Source: Symsagittifera roscoffensis (taxonomy: Eukaryota; Xenacoelomorpha; Acoela; Convolutidae). From it: a stretch of DNA of 64,000 nucleotides. The stretch spans positions 46,951,785 to 47,015,784 of the forward strand of contig NC_087068.1 in the NCBI RefSeq assembly GCF_963678635.1, written 5' to 3'. Under the pieces are notes generated by a model that was not told the DNA's origin, did no database searches, and saw nothing but the letters and a program-made list of their open reading frames with translations. Positions 43,931 through 56,927 of this stretch are shown piece by piece. Made by a program: the position numbers and the translations under genes. Every line of letters starts with the position of its first letter. Within the stretch, counting starts at the first letter, position 1.

Positions 43931-44114
43931 CTGCAAACACAAACAACTTCTCGTTTAGTTTTAGAACTAAAACTTGACCAACTCGATGGAAGGGCTTTGG
44001 GGTTGCGGAGGCTTTAATTTACATAGACAGCTCTCATTAAAAGACGAAGGTCCAAACATGGTACCAAAAGAATCTGTCATAGCCAAGAACCCCCCTCCCC
44101 CTCTAAAGACTCAC

Positions 44115-44317
44115 CATTTGCTCTCGGATAGTGCCAATCGCTCCTTGAACAGCTGGATCTCTCCTTCCTTCTCCTGGACTGCGAGACCCAGTGCGAACTC
44201 GGACTCCTTGTTGGCAGTCAGTAAGTCCTCAAGGTTCCGGATGGTCGTCTTCTCAGACTCCATCTGTCGCCTGAGCAGATCGATCTCTTGCTTCTGGTCC
44301 TCAAGAGTGTTGCTCAG
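44115..44317 (-). CDS. Coiled-coil (CEP135/TSGA10-like) gene, exon 5, duplication unit 2
   Basis: Identical to 34003-34205. It is the first exon met after the 15.4-kb intron that follows exon 4 (59700). The phase agrees: exon 4 ends on a complete codon (LENDQ) and this begins LSNTLEDQ, giving an uninterrupted coiled coil. Confidence 0.7.
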
Positions 44318-44947
44318 CTAAAAAATATATATTAGATTCTTGGGGAAAAATTATAAGTAGCTTATATACTAAGCAGTTTGTATAGGATTCACAGTTGAAA
44401 AGGCTCAAAAATGTGAATGAAAATTGAGTGAGAGGCTCTGCGTTTCAAAAGGTTAAAACCTCCACCAGAAAAAACTTGCCATTAAATTTATATCGCAAGT
44501 TACACAAGTTATTAAGTACAAAACAACTTTAAAATCTTCTTAAAACCTAAGCAACAGCCAGTTGGAAAAAAGAAATATTTATTTTTTTTGTGATTTTTTT
44601 CCAAAAAATTGAATTTTATTCAATAATATCCGTTACCTATGTTTTTTTTGATTGCGAAAACGTTTTTAAAAAATTATTTGCTGCAAATGAAAAGCGGGAA
44701 ATCTGTAATTCAAAATTCAAGTGGTAAAATAGGAGAAAGACAGATCAATGCTAAATTTGGCAGTTAAGATCATTCTCAACTCATTCCGCATTGCAACTCA
44801 GTCGGCTGAAGTCCAAATATTGCGTTAGAGCTCGCAAAACATAATCGATCATCAAAGCATTTTTAATACGGAACCAATCTTAAAACAAAAAAAGTCACAC
44901 GCTTGAAATGGTAGACCAATAAAAGCAAACAACAATTTCCAAATACA

Positions 44948-45490
44948 AATAGACTGCTCGTATCAGGGCGAAGCCCTGAATGTTCCGACTGCCTTTTCAG
45001 GTCTATGAAGCAGTAATAACATGAAAAAATTAAATGTAAAAAAAAGAAAATAAATTGAAAAAATTTGGTAGAAATTTTTGAGATATTTTGTAAAAATCAT
45101 CTCTCCAAACGCCGTGTAAAGTACAAAGTGATAAATTTCACTTCCAGGAAAAAATCAATTATGGCAAATAAGCTTCCTTCAATCAATTTGGAACGATTTC
45201 TAAGACGAATTAAATCTACGCTTACGCTTTAATAGCGCGAAATATATCGCGCGTTAATTGTCCCAAATTGGCCAAAATACCAATCTTTAAACCCCACAAC
45301 TTTACAAGAAAAATGATCACAGGTGAAATCTCTTCTCAAATTTAAGCTCAGGACAACAATACATTTTGAATGATATAAAAAAAAATTCTGTCAAAAATGG
45401 CTAGTTAAAAAGTCGAAATTTGTCTGAAGAAAAAAAAAACCCAACCAGAGCACAAATATTTCGTCACTTTTGTATCGAAAGTCGGAACAA
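44948..45490 (-). mobile_element. HER repeat, reverse copy (unit 2)
   Basis: Duplicate of 34836-35378. Confidence 0.85.
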
Positions 45491-45640
45491 AAACAGATAG
45501 CTGATGGTTACTTGGCAAATTAATTTTTGTTGAAAAAAATATTTTTTCAATTTCTTCCAAGTTTGGAAAAAAATTACATTAAAGTTACAATATTATAAAG
45601 TTTACTTTAGTTTTGAGGTTGAATTTTGATATCGTATCAT

Positions 45641-46156
45641 AACAAGACTGCTTGTATCAGGGCGAAACCTTGAATATTCCGACTGCCTTTTAACGCTTAT
45701 GGGACACTAATAACATGAAAAAAAATAAATGTTATAGAACAATATGAAAAAAAATTTTTCCTAAAATTTGATTTTTTTTTGAAAATCATCCCCCCACACG
45801 CCATATAAAGTACAATAGCATAAATTTTGCTCCTTTTAACAAATCAATTAAAGCAAATAAAATTCTTTTAATCAACTTGGAAAGATTTCTAAGACTAATT
45901 AAATCCTCGCTTACGCGTTAATAGCGCGAAATATGTCGCGCATTAATTGTCTCAAATTGGCAAAGTGACAATCTTCAAACCCGCATAACTTTACCAAAAA
46001 TAATCACAGGTGAAATATTTTTTTTTTCAAATTTAAGCTCCGGACAACAATAATTTCGTCAAAAATGGCTAGTTAAAAAGTCGAATTTTGTCTGAAGAAA
46101 AAAAACCCACCCCGAGCACAAATATTCCGTTACTTTCGTTGCGAAAGTCGGAACAA
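45641..46156 (-). mobile_element. HER repeat, complete reverse copy spanning the unit 2 edge
   Basis: Full-length version of the copy truncated at 35894. Its right-hand hairpin is perfect (ACTTTCG/CGAAAGT, loop TTG). Duplication breakpoint 46006 falls inside it. Confidence 0.9.
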
Positions 46157-49100
46157 TAATCATTCGACCAAAACCTAAATTTTTTTGCCAGCCCTTTTTT
46201 TCTCAACGCACATCAGTTGGCAGAAAACTTTCGAGTTGGAAAAATTTGGGTATCAATAACGGCTATCCAAAAAAATCTTGAAAGTATCCTAATTTCAATA
46301 TTGAACAAAGATATCTGGAGTTTTTTTGCAAAAATGGAAGAAAAATGTAATGAAAACTGGGTCCGGTGTTCATTAAATAGTTCAGATCCTCTTTTTAGTT
46401 CAACAACATCAGTCTATTTTCAGCTATTGGAATTTTAATTGACTTAATGTAGAAAATTCAAAAATGAAGCAACTATAACGACAGCCCTCTTTATTAAGGA
46501 GGTACCAAATCAGTTGAGTGGTTTCTTTTATAATTAAAAACTCAATTTTGGAAATTTAACCTTTTTGAAAGATGTTATCTAGTTCAATAAGGGCACTTTT
46601 TGAACAGTCGTTAATAACTCTAATTGCTCGTTAAATTAAGTTTAAACTTATTTACCCAGTTTTTTTCTGCTGATGGTTTCTTCTGCTGCATTTTAATCAA
46701 AAAAATAAGGTTATGCCCTCACCCCCCCCCCCCATGTTAAAAAACTATTTTATTTTAAATCTCTAAGTAGAGTCGATTTTATTCGGAAAAATAGGGCTGA
46801 TATCCCGAGCGTTCATTCAATATTGAAATATGCAAAAAATGCTTGTCAAACATTTTGTCAAACATTTTAAAGAAAACGGAAAAAAAATTAAAATAATAAA
46901 CAAGTTTAAGGCTGAGAAAGATTGAACTGATTCGTTATGGCCAACTAAATCTTTTTATACTGACTTTCTAGGTATCATCGGATCAAGTAGAGGATGTTAA
47001 TTTTGTCCATAATATCGTTCTAATTTTAGAAAAAAAATCGTTTTTATTTCATTGGTTAGGTTATGGTGGTCTATTGGAAAAGACCCAAACTAAGTAAAAA
47101 TTAGAGAACTTTCCTAATGCACAAAAATTTAGCTTTTTAATCGTCTTTTCGAGGTTTTCTCAAGGAAAGTTGCGGTAACGGCTCTCTTAAACTTAAGATC
47201 GTAACCTGCAATTAAGCATGAAGATTCAAAATTTCTAGTGGCCCAAAATTTACGGGTTTCAAATTTTACGTTTCATTTTTTTAACAAGGCAAGAATAATT
47301 TAACTCGAATAACCACAATGAAAAGAAAAAGATTGTAAATGCACGTGAAAACAAAACTACAATTTCTTGTCTGTCGGGAAGCGTGTTCTAAGAAATTCTA
47401 AGAACTTGAAAAATGAATGCTATTTTTTAAAAAAAAAATTGATGCTCAAATACACAAAGCACTTTCAACCATTCTTTTTTTTGTTAAAATAAGACCAGGT
47501 GTGCATTTAAATAAAATATTCGATGCCTCATTATGTTTTTTTTTGACAATTTATTGTTTACTGTTCTACTTTACGCTAAATTTTTTGAATTATTGTTTTT
47601 TTGTGAAAAATTTCAATCAAATAGTGATAGTTTAATATTGGTTGATTTTATTTAGTAATTAAAAACAAAAGATTTTGACAAAAAAATGATGGATTTATCA
47701 TTAAAATGACATGCTAATTGCAAACTTTTCCCGAAACCATACTCTTGAATATTGGCCAAAAATTTTCATGCCGTAGCGCATGGACAGTTTTGGAGTTGAC
47801 CAAAAATTAAAAGGAAAAATCAAAAGCTCTCTTTTTTCAGAGGTATCAAAGTTTATCTGATGTACATGTATTTCGATTACAATTCAGGAACTGAGTCAAA
47901 AGATTAAAAAATAGGTCGGGGAAGACATTTCTTTAATAGCTATACACTCCAGAAGCTTTTTAACGAGACGTCAAAAATAATAAACTATTTAATTAACTTT
48001 TAATCTATATTTGGCCTATCAAATCCTCAGTGACCTAGCTCTCAACTCTTTTTCCCAACAGCGAATAATTGAATTTCCAAGAATACTTGGAAAAACGGGA
48101 ATTTTTTTATTATTCGCACATTATATATCAAAGGCTTTTGAAAAATAACAATACTTGCCCCAAAATAATATCTTAAGTAGATTGGTAAAGAAGAGATTAA
48201 AAAGTGATCAAATAATTTAATTTCTTTATTCTTAGTTTTCACTCCAATTTTGGTCCTTGAATATATATGCTTTCTTCCTAATCCAGATCTACGTGAAGTA
48301 ATATGTTAGACAAAAGCTGAATGAAAAAGGGGAGTTTTTAATACGTGATGCCACCCACACCTGCAAAAAAATTCTTCATTTGTTCACAATGACCGATTTC
48401 AATACAAATTGGCATGCGGACCAATTAAGCTACGTATATAATTTTTAATAACTAATTTAGTGAAACCACACAATATATCAGTGGTGGTGGGGGTCTAATA
48501 CCTGTTTTAAGCAAGTAAGATCATTTATCTAATTTTGTGATGAACAGGATCAATGCTTGAGATTTGGTTCCGACTTCCGAAGAAAATAGAATACTTATAC
48601 TTGGGGTGGTTTCTTATACAGTCAGTTTTTGGCGATCGAAATATTAGTTTTCAACAAGCGATCGACCCAATCTCTTAAGCGTTTGAAAATTGAAGATGTA
48701 TTTTTCCATTGCGCGCTAGTTATTATTGTTGAATAAAACAATGGAAAACTTTTTTAAGCAATATAAATTCTCATCATTTGATTCTGAATTAAAAAAGCAT
48801 AAACTATCCAAAGTTAAAAATAGAACAGCAGTTCTTAAACTAGGTATCAACAAGCGGCCTCTATTTAAGACATTGAAAAGGTAACTAAAAATGATTTTGA
48901 ATATGTAGTAATGGATTGACCTCATCTTAGAGATTTTTAAAACTTCTAATAGATCTTCATTAGTTTTAATTTCATGTAAAACACTGAACAAAAATTTTAA
49001 AAAAATATGAAAAAAAGAAATCGAAAAAGCCAGAATTTATAAAAATTAACTCAAAACGTCAGTTTCTATAACACAAAATGATACTTTTTTGAAATGATAC

Positions 49101-49344
49101 TTCGGCCATTTTAAATACGAGATATGTTTTTTCAGCCTAAAGTTTTGCAAGTGGACCTATTCATTGACCAAATCAACCTAAGAAAATATCTGAGGTAGCT
49201 TAAAAACAAATATACAAGATACTGGTCTTGTAAGGTTTACCTGTGATGTTCAATGAAAGCACTTTACTAATTTTGATTTTAAATCCCCTTCTTTGGCATA
49301 CATATAAATACAATTTTTTTGGCAGTTGGCATCAAAAATTAAAC
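46157..49344. other. Intron of the coiled-coil gene, nothing recognised
   Basis: AT-rich, with a C12 run at 46722-46733. Short frames only; none has a domain or paired splice sites I would trust. A fragment near 48569-48620 resembles the left end of HER. Confidence 0.4.
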
Positions 49345-50055
49345 AAAACTGCTCGTATCAGGGTGAAGCATTGAATGTTCAGACTGCATTGTAAGGTCTA
49401 CGGAATACTGTTCGCTTTAAAAAATCGATGAGAGGTTTGAGGTTTTTTTGGAAAACCATCCCCCAACAGAAAAAATGGGAAAATACTCATTTGAGTCTAC
49501 GTCTACTCGATTCATTGATTCCATATCGCAAAAGTAATTTTTACAGTTCCAATTTTAAAAAAAGTGACGAACTATTTGTGCTTGGGTTGGTTTTTTTTCT
49601 CCAAAAAATGTTCGACATTTTTGACTGGCCATTTTTGAAACGCTCACTAATACTTTAACGTGACGAAAAGAGCGCTGTGATAATTTGATGCTGAAAGTTT
49701 AAAAGGCATAATTTATGCCTGCCAAATTATCCCGCACCCAAAAATTGTTTAAACTTCGATTGAGCCAGGCTAACTGGTCTTTTAAATCTTTACAAGATTC
49801 TTAACTTTTCAGCTTAAAACTAAGAGCTTGTCATTATTTCGTTAAATAAAACAATTCGAGACGATAGTTTATGGACAGTTTCGAACAATCAGGGCTTCGC
49901 TCTAATACGAGCAGTCTTGTTACTTTATGTGGCGTGCGGGGGCATGATTTTCAAAAAATTTCAAATTAAAAAAAAATGTTTTCATTGTTTTGATGAATTC
50001 ATCAATTTTGTAAAGCGAACACTGCTCTATAGACCTTAAAAAGCAGTCGGATAGT
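49345..50055. mobile_element. Rearranged HER fragments
   Basis: 49345-49680 starts like a reverse copy (AAACAAAACTGCTCG) but is heavily diverged. 49867-50055 carries a forward right end (CAGGGCTTCGC, GAGCAGTCTTGTT) followed by internal family sequence out of normal order (GTGGCGTGCGGGGG, then CTGCTC and AAAGCAGTCGG). Suggests nested or recombined copies. Confidence 0.6.
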
Positions 50056-53000
50056 TAACAAGATCATTTTTTTCCATAGTGAGAGGAAAATCATTTGGAA
50101 AACCTTCAAAGTATGCATTGAATTAAACCAACGCAAATACAGTTTTGCGAAGTTAAATTTTGAAAAACCACCATAAAGACACGATAAAAATGCAACCTTT
50201 CGATATCAATAAACTGAAAAAAGATCTAAAAAACAAGTTTGAAAAATACCATGTAGTTTTTTACAAAACCAATTGGGGAAAAATCTGAAGCTGATAATAG
50301 TTGTAATCAAGGAAGAATTTTAAATTTGAAACTCTAAACTTAAAATCTAAGCCAGAATTCATATTGGATGTTGGAGTAAGCATGAAGAAAAAATTCTTTT
50401 TGATAAACCTGGTTCTTTTGGAGTTAATTTTAAAAAATTTTCAGTCCTATTGATATTATTGGAGTATAGGTGGCTAGTTTATACGCTATTATGATGTTTT
50501 AACTAATAAAAATTAGTGCTTAAACAAGCTGTTATATTCATTTTTTTTTTTAAATCGCATTTAAAAATTGTTGAATCAGAAACCGTTGAAGAAAACGCTC
50601 CCTAAAGGAAACGACCCTGATTCAATTTTAATCGTAATTTGAGCTCCTGGAAGAGGGCAATTGTACTACTTTGCGAGTCTTAAATCCCTATTGTATGTAA
50701 TTTTCTCTGCCATTTCCCTGAAAACAAAGGGGACACTCAAGTTGACTGAAAAGGATCAAGTTTCAGGCAACAAAAAAATTTTCATTCTAATAATAATTTG
50801 AAAATCTGCCCGCCAAGATTTTTTTCTGATAAGGTCACAAATGAAAGAATCATATGAATAGAGGTCATATGGATCTTGTTTTGAAAGCTTATGCTGTCTG
50901 TTTTTGCTGTCGTTCTCTAAGTCAAATCAAAGAGAACACTTGCGATTTAGTAACCCATTGGTCAATTTCTGGTGCTCATTTCATGTCCGGTTTCTCATAT
51001 TTCTGCTATGTTTGAAGAAAGTAAGAAGCATTCTGCGAACAGTTTTATTGCGAAGATTTTGAAGGAAGTCAAAATCACAGTTTGCGATTAAAAAATACCC
51101 CATTGGAAATGCCAAGAAAACTGAATAATTTCCAATCATTGATATATTTCATCCAGCAACGAGTGTCGATTTGGTAAGATCCCTCAATTGTGTTTTTAAA
51201 TTGGGCCAAAACTTTTCTTGGCGCAATGATATGTTAGAAAATTATGAAAGAACTGAAGAAAATTATCTACCTGACCAAAAAATGCAATCTTTTCCAAAAG
51301 TTAGACTAAAAAATTTTGACTAATGGTTAACAGGCTTTTTTGTGTGTCTGTAAAACACTGAATTTCAACACTAGTTCCCAAATTTTAACTGAAATTCATG
51401 CCGTTTCGTACCATCCGTTTTCTTTCAACGTTTTCTAGTTATTCTCAAGGATCATTAAAAAACGATGTTTGCTCTCAAACTCACAAGATATTCCAATCAA
51501 TTGGTGTGAAAGTCAAAAATATACATAATCAAACTTGAAACAAGAAACAGAAATATCTAGATGAGTCAACATCAAACTCGTTTTTCAAAATTTTCCTCCT
51601 ACTGTTTCAAATGAAATTAATGATAGTTTCTGAGAAAAAAACTAGTCTTGAAAAAAGAATAGAGCTCTTGTAGTAAGTCATCATCATATTCATTTTTTAA
51701 AATGAAATTTTCTCTACGGTTCATTTGAAATTAATGATCGTTTTTTTGAGATCTTATTGTAGTGGATCAAAAATAACGACTTTTGAGATCGAATTAATTG
51801 AAGGACTCTGAACATAATGATCCAATTATTTGCAATGAGATATTCATAAGTACTGATGTAGCCATTTTGACTTCAAAAAATCACATTGCAAATAATGATC
51901 TTTGAGTATCTATTAAATTAGAAAAATGAACATAACCCAAATACAGTAGCCGTTTCAAGTAGCCGGGAACTTTCGACTGACCAACAAAAAAAACAGGATA
52001 ACCGATTATCGTGCACCCAGAAATTAGGCGCATATGACAATCATAGTAAAATAGGCAAATCGGACAACAGTTTTTGGAAGAATAATGACTAAAAAGACAA
52101 AAAAAAAATCATTTAAAAAAACTTTTAGAAAATCCAACTTTTTCAAATTTTTTTGCAGAAGTTTTAAGAATTTCTAAAGTTTTCATTCACAAAATGTCGT
52201 TAAAAATTAACTTGACTCGAGTAAAACTAAAATTAGGCATACATAAACTATTGTAAACGGCTTGAATTCAGCATAAATAAGCTTGCTCGCTCGTTTTATT
52301 TACTCAAAATTGGACAAAAAATGAAAAATATCACAGTTTGTCTCGACACTGGGAAAATTTTCTGGAATTTTTCAAATGTGATTCAAATAACGACTGAAAG
52401 GGCTTGAATGTGATATATCACGCAAACCAGTCCGATGGTTTTTTGTGGTCCCTGATTTTGCTTGGAAAACAAAAAAACTAAACACACCCGAATACAAAGT
52501 TTCTTCAGCCTTTCTGTTTGAATATTTACAAATTTTTTTCTTCATGTTTTTGTTTGATTTCCAATTTCTGAAGACCATACTCAATTCGATTATGCTCAAT
52601 TCACTAGTTTAATATGCGTTTTTCAGTTATTTCATCACCCGCGGCACAAAAACGACACTAAGTTGAAGAAAAACAAATTTTTTAGTAGTTTTTATGAATG
52701 CGGTAGACATTCTGTACTACATGCACAGCAACCGGTTTTGCTTGATTTTATACTGCAGAAAAAACTTATTAGAAAATATGGTCTTATTTTGGTTTTACGC
52801 CTCCACACTTTCTGCCCGCAATATTTTCCTCTTTTTCGCCCTCTCAAGTTAAATATACGTGGGTGGGGGTGAATTCAGGTCAATAAAAGATAAATTCTGC
52901 TTCAAAGACCTTCAAATACGCTGAAAAACAACCAATAAACAGGGATATCAAGAGATTTCTAATAACTGTTTTTATTAAAGCATTGATGTACTTTATGGAC

Positions 53001-53508
53001 CTATCTTAAGTGGCTTGGAGATAGTTAGTCCCATCAACTAATTGCAACGATCCTGTAAAAAGAGGTCCAATTAAATATGAATGGCTTCGAAAAAGTACCG
53101 TTATCGTCTTCCAAGGGGTTTTTTTGGTTATATTGCGCATCATTAAGAAACTATATTTAAGTCCTATAGGAGCAATGAACAATTAATTACTCTGGTAAAT
53201 CGAAGCTAACGATGATTTTTGAACGATTGAAGTTTTCTGAGATTGGTTATAGAGCTAGAGTAAGGTCGCGATGTCGCAAAGTCGAAACCAAAATTTAATT
53301 TAGTGGTTTGAAAACGGATCTTAAAATTTTTTATCTTTAATCTTATCACCAAAATTGATTTGATTGTTTTGTTTTCGCAAAACATAATATACTAAAAAAT
53401 AGTAGACCATTTGAAAAAATAACTATTCTCATATTATCATCATAGCACATGTGTTTTGTTTCCGGATTCTTGTCACGGTTTTCAAGCAATAAGTTACATA
53501 ATTAATTA
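50056..53508. other. Intron of the coiled-coil gene, nothing recognised
   Basis: 3.4 kb of AT-rich sequence without a supported gene, RNA or repeat. Confidence 0.4.
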
Positions 53509-54001
53509 TTGTTCCGACATTCGTAACGAAAGTAACGGAATATTTGTGCTCGGTGTGGGTTTTTTTCTTCAGACAAATTTCGACTTTTTAACTAGCCGTT
53601 TTTGATGGAAACCTTTTTATCAATCAAAAAGTATTATTGTTTTGAGCTTAAAATTGAAAAGATAATTTACCTGTGATCATTTTTTGTAAAATATGAGGAT
53701 TTTGGCCAGTTCGGGACAATTAACACGCGATTAACGCGTAAGCGGAGATTAAATCCGTCTTAAAAATCCTTTCAAATTGGTTGAAGGAAGCTCATTTACC
53801 ATAATTGTTTGTTACTAGATGTTAATTCTATCACTTTGTACTTTTATGGTGTGTGGATGGATGATTTTCACAAAAACTTTCAAATAAAAAAAATTAATTT
53901 AATTTTTTTCATGTTTAACTTTTTCATGTTTTGACTGCTCCATAGACCTTAAAAAGCAGTCGGAAAATTCAGGGCTTCGCCTTGGTACGAGCAGTCTTGT
54001 T
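53509..54001 (+). mobile_element. HER repeat, forward copy lacking the central palindrome
   Basis: Starts TTGTTCCGACATTCG and ends GAGCAGTCTTGT. The left stem has one mismatch. Part of the central palindrome is missing (CGCGATTAACGCG joins directly). Confidence 0.8.
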
Positions 54002-54312
54002 GTGGTATATAACTTGTTTAAATACCTAATCTTGTCATAAATGACACCAACAATTGAATCAATCTTTTTGGCCAACTAATTTTTGATTCAAAGTGCTTAT
54101 TTTGTCAAAATATCGCGCGGAGGCAAAAACGTTTTTTCCCTAGAGGTTGATTTTTACAAATGAGAGGCAAAAATGGTATCGTTAGAAAAAAACTTTTATC
54201 GATAAAGTTTTTGTTCAAATGGATTCTCTTATTAAGTCTTGGGCTATTTTTTTGAGGTCAAACACAACAAAAAATAAATTGAGCACAAAAAAGTAAGCTG
54301 AGCCCTAAAATT

Positions 54313-54813
54313 AACAACACTGTTTGTATCAGGGCAAAGCCCTGAATGTTTCGACTGCCTTTTAAGGTCTATGGAGCAGTCATACCATGTATGTCATACC
54401 ATGTAAATAAATGTAACAAAACAAGATGAAAAAAATGTAATTTTATATTTGAGATTTTTGTGAAAATCATCCCCCACACGCCATATGACCACAAGGTGTT
54501 ACATTTTGCTCCTACTATCAGATTATGGTACATAGGCTTCTTTCAACCGATTTGGAATGATTTCTGATGCACATTAAATCTCCGCTTACGCGTTAATTGT
54601 CCCAAAATGGCCGAAATGGTAATTTCTAACCCCCATAACTTTACGAAAAATAATCACAGGTGAAATATCTTTTAAAATTTATGCTCCTGACAAAACTACG
54701 TCGAAAATGAATGGTATAGAAAAAATTCGTTTAAAGCTCGAAGTCTGTCTGAAGAAAAAGAAACCACCCCGAGCACACATATTCCGTTACTTTCGTTACG
54801 AAAGTCGGAACAA
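54313..54813 (-). mobile_element. HER repeat, reverse copy lacking the central palindrome
   Basis: Both terminal stems are perfect (CAGGGC/GCCCTG with loop AAA; ACTTTCG/CGAAAGT with loop TTA). About 25 nt of the central palindrome are missing exactly between two GTTAAT direct repeats present in other copies. Lies tail-to-tail with the forward copy at 53509-54001. Confidence 0.85.
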
Positions 54814-54933
54814 TAATTTTATAATTAAACAAACGCAGCAAATCCTTCACTTTGTTCACAGAAAGTTGGATTCATGCATATTTTGTTATATGGAGATTTT
54901 GAATTTAACAAAAAATTTTATTTTAAACTATTT

Positions 54934-55385
54934 TTGTTCCCAGTCGAAGAAAGTAATGGATCAGTTGCGCTCGGTGTGGTCTTTTTCTTCAGACAAATTG
55001 CGATTTGTTAACAAATCTTTTGTAACATACTTTTTGAAAGTGAATCTAAATTGTTTTGATGCCCTGGTCTTCAATTTGAAAATTTAACTTAGAAAATTTA
55101 ATTCACAAATGATCGTTTTTGCAAAATTTTAGGGGAACGAAAATTGCCGCTGTAACTGATTTTGGACAATTGACGTTTGCTATTTTAGCGAGTAAGCTGC
55201 GAGCTGAACCGGTTAAAAAATCAAAGTAAGGTGAGGCAAGATGCATGGTTTTTAGATGTAAAATAGAACGGTTATTCCTCTACATACCGTGTGTGAGAAT
55301 ATTGGAACTTTTTTCACGAAAAAAAAAATTTGAAACAAATTTCAGATGTAAAATAAATTGTTATAATAAACAAGGATAACTGGTT
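54934..55385 (+). mobile_element. Degenerate HER copy, forward
   Basis: Left end TTGTTCCCAGTCGAAGAAAG is recognisable, followed by GCTCGGTGTGG and CTTCAGACAAATT; similarity fades to the right and the boundary is approximate. Confidence 0.5.
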
Positions 55386-56927
55386 GCACTGGAAGTACCA
55401 GGAAACGTTTTTCTACGTCGTGTGATATAACAACGTTACAAACGCGTAGAAATTTAAGGAAATAGGCATACTCGAATCGAGTGGTCTCTAGAAATAAATA
55501 AACAAAACAAGTTACAAAATTTTTTTAAAATTCTAGAGGAGCTAAATGAAGCTTCCAAAACTAGTTTTCTTGTTGATAAAATCATTTTTATAGCCTAAGT
55601 TTCTTATATAGCAAGTGTTACTTGGTCGCTTTACTCGCTGGAAAAATCAGTTTTGCTCGACACTTGGATTTTTTTGAACAATTTTTATTGTCGTTTGAAT
55701 CACGACCAGCATGTCTTTGATATAATATATCACTCTCCGATGATTATTTGTGGTACCTGATTTTGCGTGGAAAAAAAACTAAAACACACCTGTATACAAA
55801 GTTCCTCCCGATTTTCAATAGTCAGAACAAAAATTTTCGTTTCTGCAATTCGCAGATGGTCTATGAAAGGCTTTGCAGCCCGTCAAGCATAGTCCATTTT
55901 TGTTTATTTCCCCACACTCCCTTCTGATGAAAAACAAAATTTCGCCCCTTTGAAAAAAGAAAGTTATTCAATGAACACTGAATGGGAAAAAAGAAAAATT
56001 TTATATTTTGGCGCTTGCACTACTTTTGTAAAGTTGCATTTGCAATTTTGTAAATTAGTTCTTTTTTGCAAAAAATGAAATCTTTCGCATGATTTTTGAA
56101 TTTTATTCAAAAAGAAAATAATTTCGACCGAGAATTTTAATGAGACGCAATTGGTCTGAAAATGAAACACCCTTTCGGAAAACGCCCCCTGCTTCGTATT
56201 TCACTTAAATTAAAATCGCCGATAGGGACGAAAGTGACGTGAAGAGCCTCTCAAATTCCCTGGCGGTTTAAAAATCCGTTAAATTTTCCTGATAGTAATG
56301 AGAAAACTCGAATTCAATGACATAATTATCACATTTCAGGGGAAACGGGAATTACTATGGTAATTAATTGGACATCCACCCGATATCTTTTGAGCTAAGG
56401 GTCAGCAATGATTGATGAAGTTTTGTGGGTTTTTGTGGGTAATCTTTGTCTCGCATCTTTTGAAGAAGATACATAATCAATCAATAATAAGATTATTATT
56501 CTGATTACTATTGTAAGTAACAGTTTGATGTCTCACTGATTACTTTTCAGTTATAATCTGATCTCTCAATGAGGTTGAAAAGACACGCCTTTTAATTTGA
56601 AGCCAAGACTCAAGAGCCCTAGCTCAAGCCGCCTGTCAAGGTATCTTGAAGTAGGTTTAAAAATCAAAAAATGGTTTAAAAAATTTTGAAAGTTCAAGTT
56701 TGATAACTACAGAGTTCATATCATGAAAAAAAAGGTTCACCCGCGATCATGGCCGAATCTAGGATTTTCTCGAGAGGGGGATTGAAAAAAAATCTCGAAA
56801 ACTTTGACAACCTTTGTTTTGGTCGACCAAATTAAAATTTGAGCTCTCCTAAATCACTATAAGGACCCTATTTTTACCAAATTTTCTGCCCCCCCCCCCC
56901 TCTTAAATCCGCTCAGCTACCGACCGC
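55386..56927. other. Intron, G/C-run repeat at its right end
   Basis: No gene. About 56745-56925 has GCCGAATCTAGGATTTTC, a G5 run and later C12 (56889-56900), resembling the block at about 60785-60935. Confidence 0.4.

Larger units (their letters stand above)
35905..46006. repeat. Tandem segmental duplication, unit 2 (10,102 bp)
   Basis: Direct copy of 25793-35894 in the same orientation. Its right edge (46006) continues smoothly into the rest of a HER repeat, so this right boundary is the ancestral arrangement. The left boundary of unit 1 (25793) is the ancestral left side. Confidence 0.95.
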
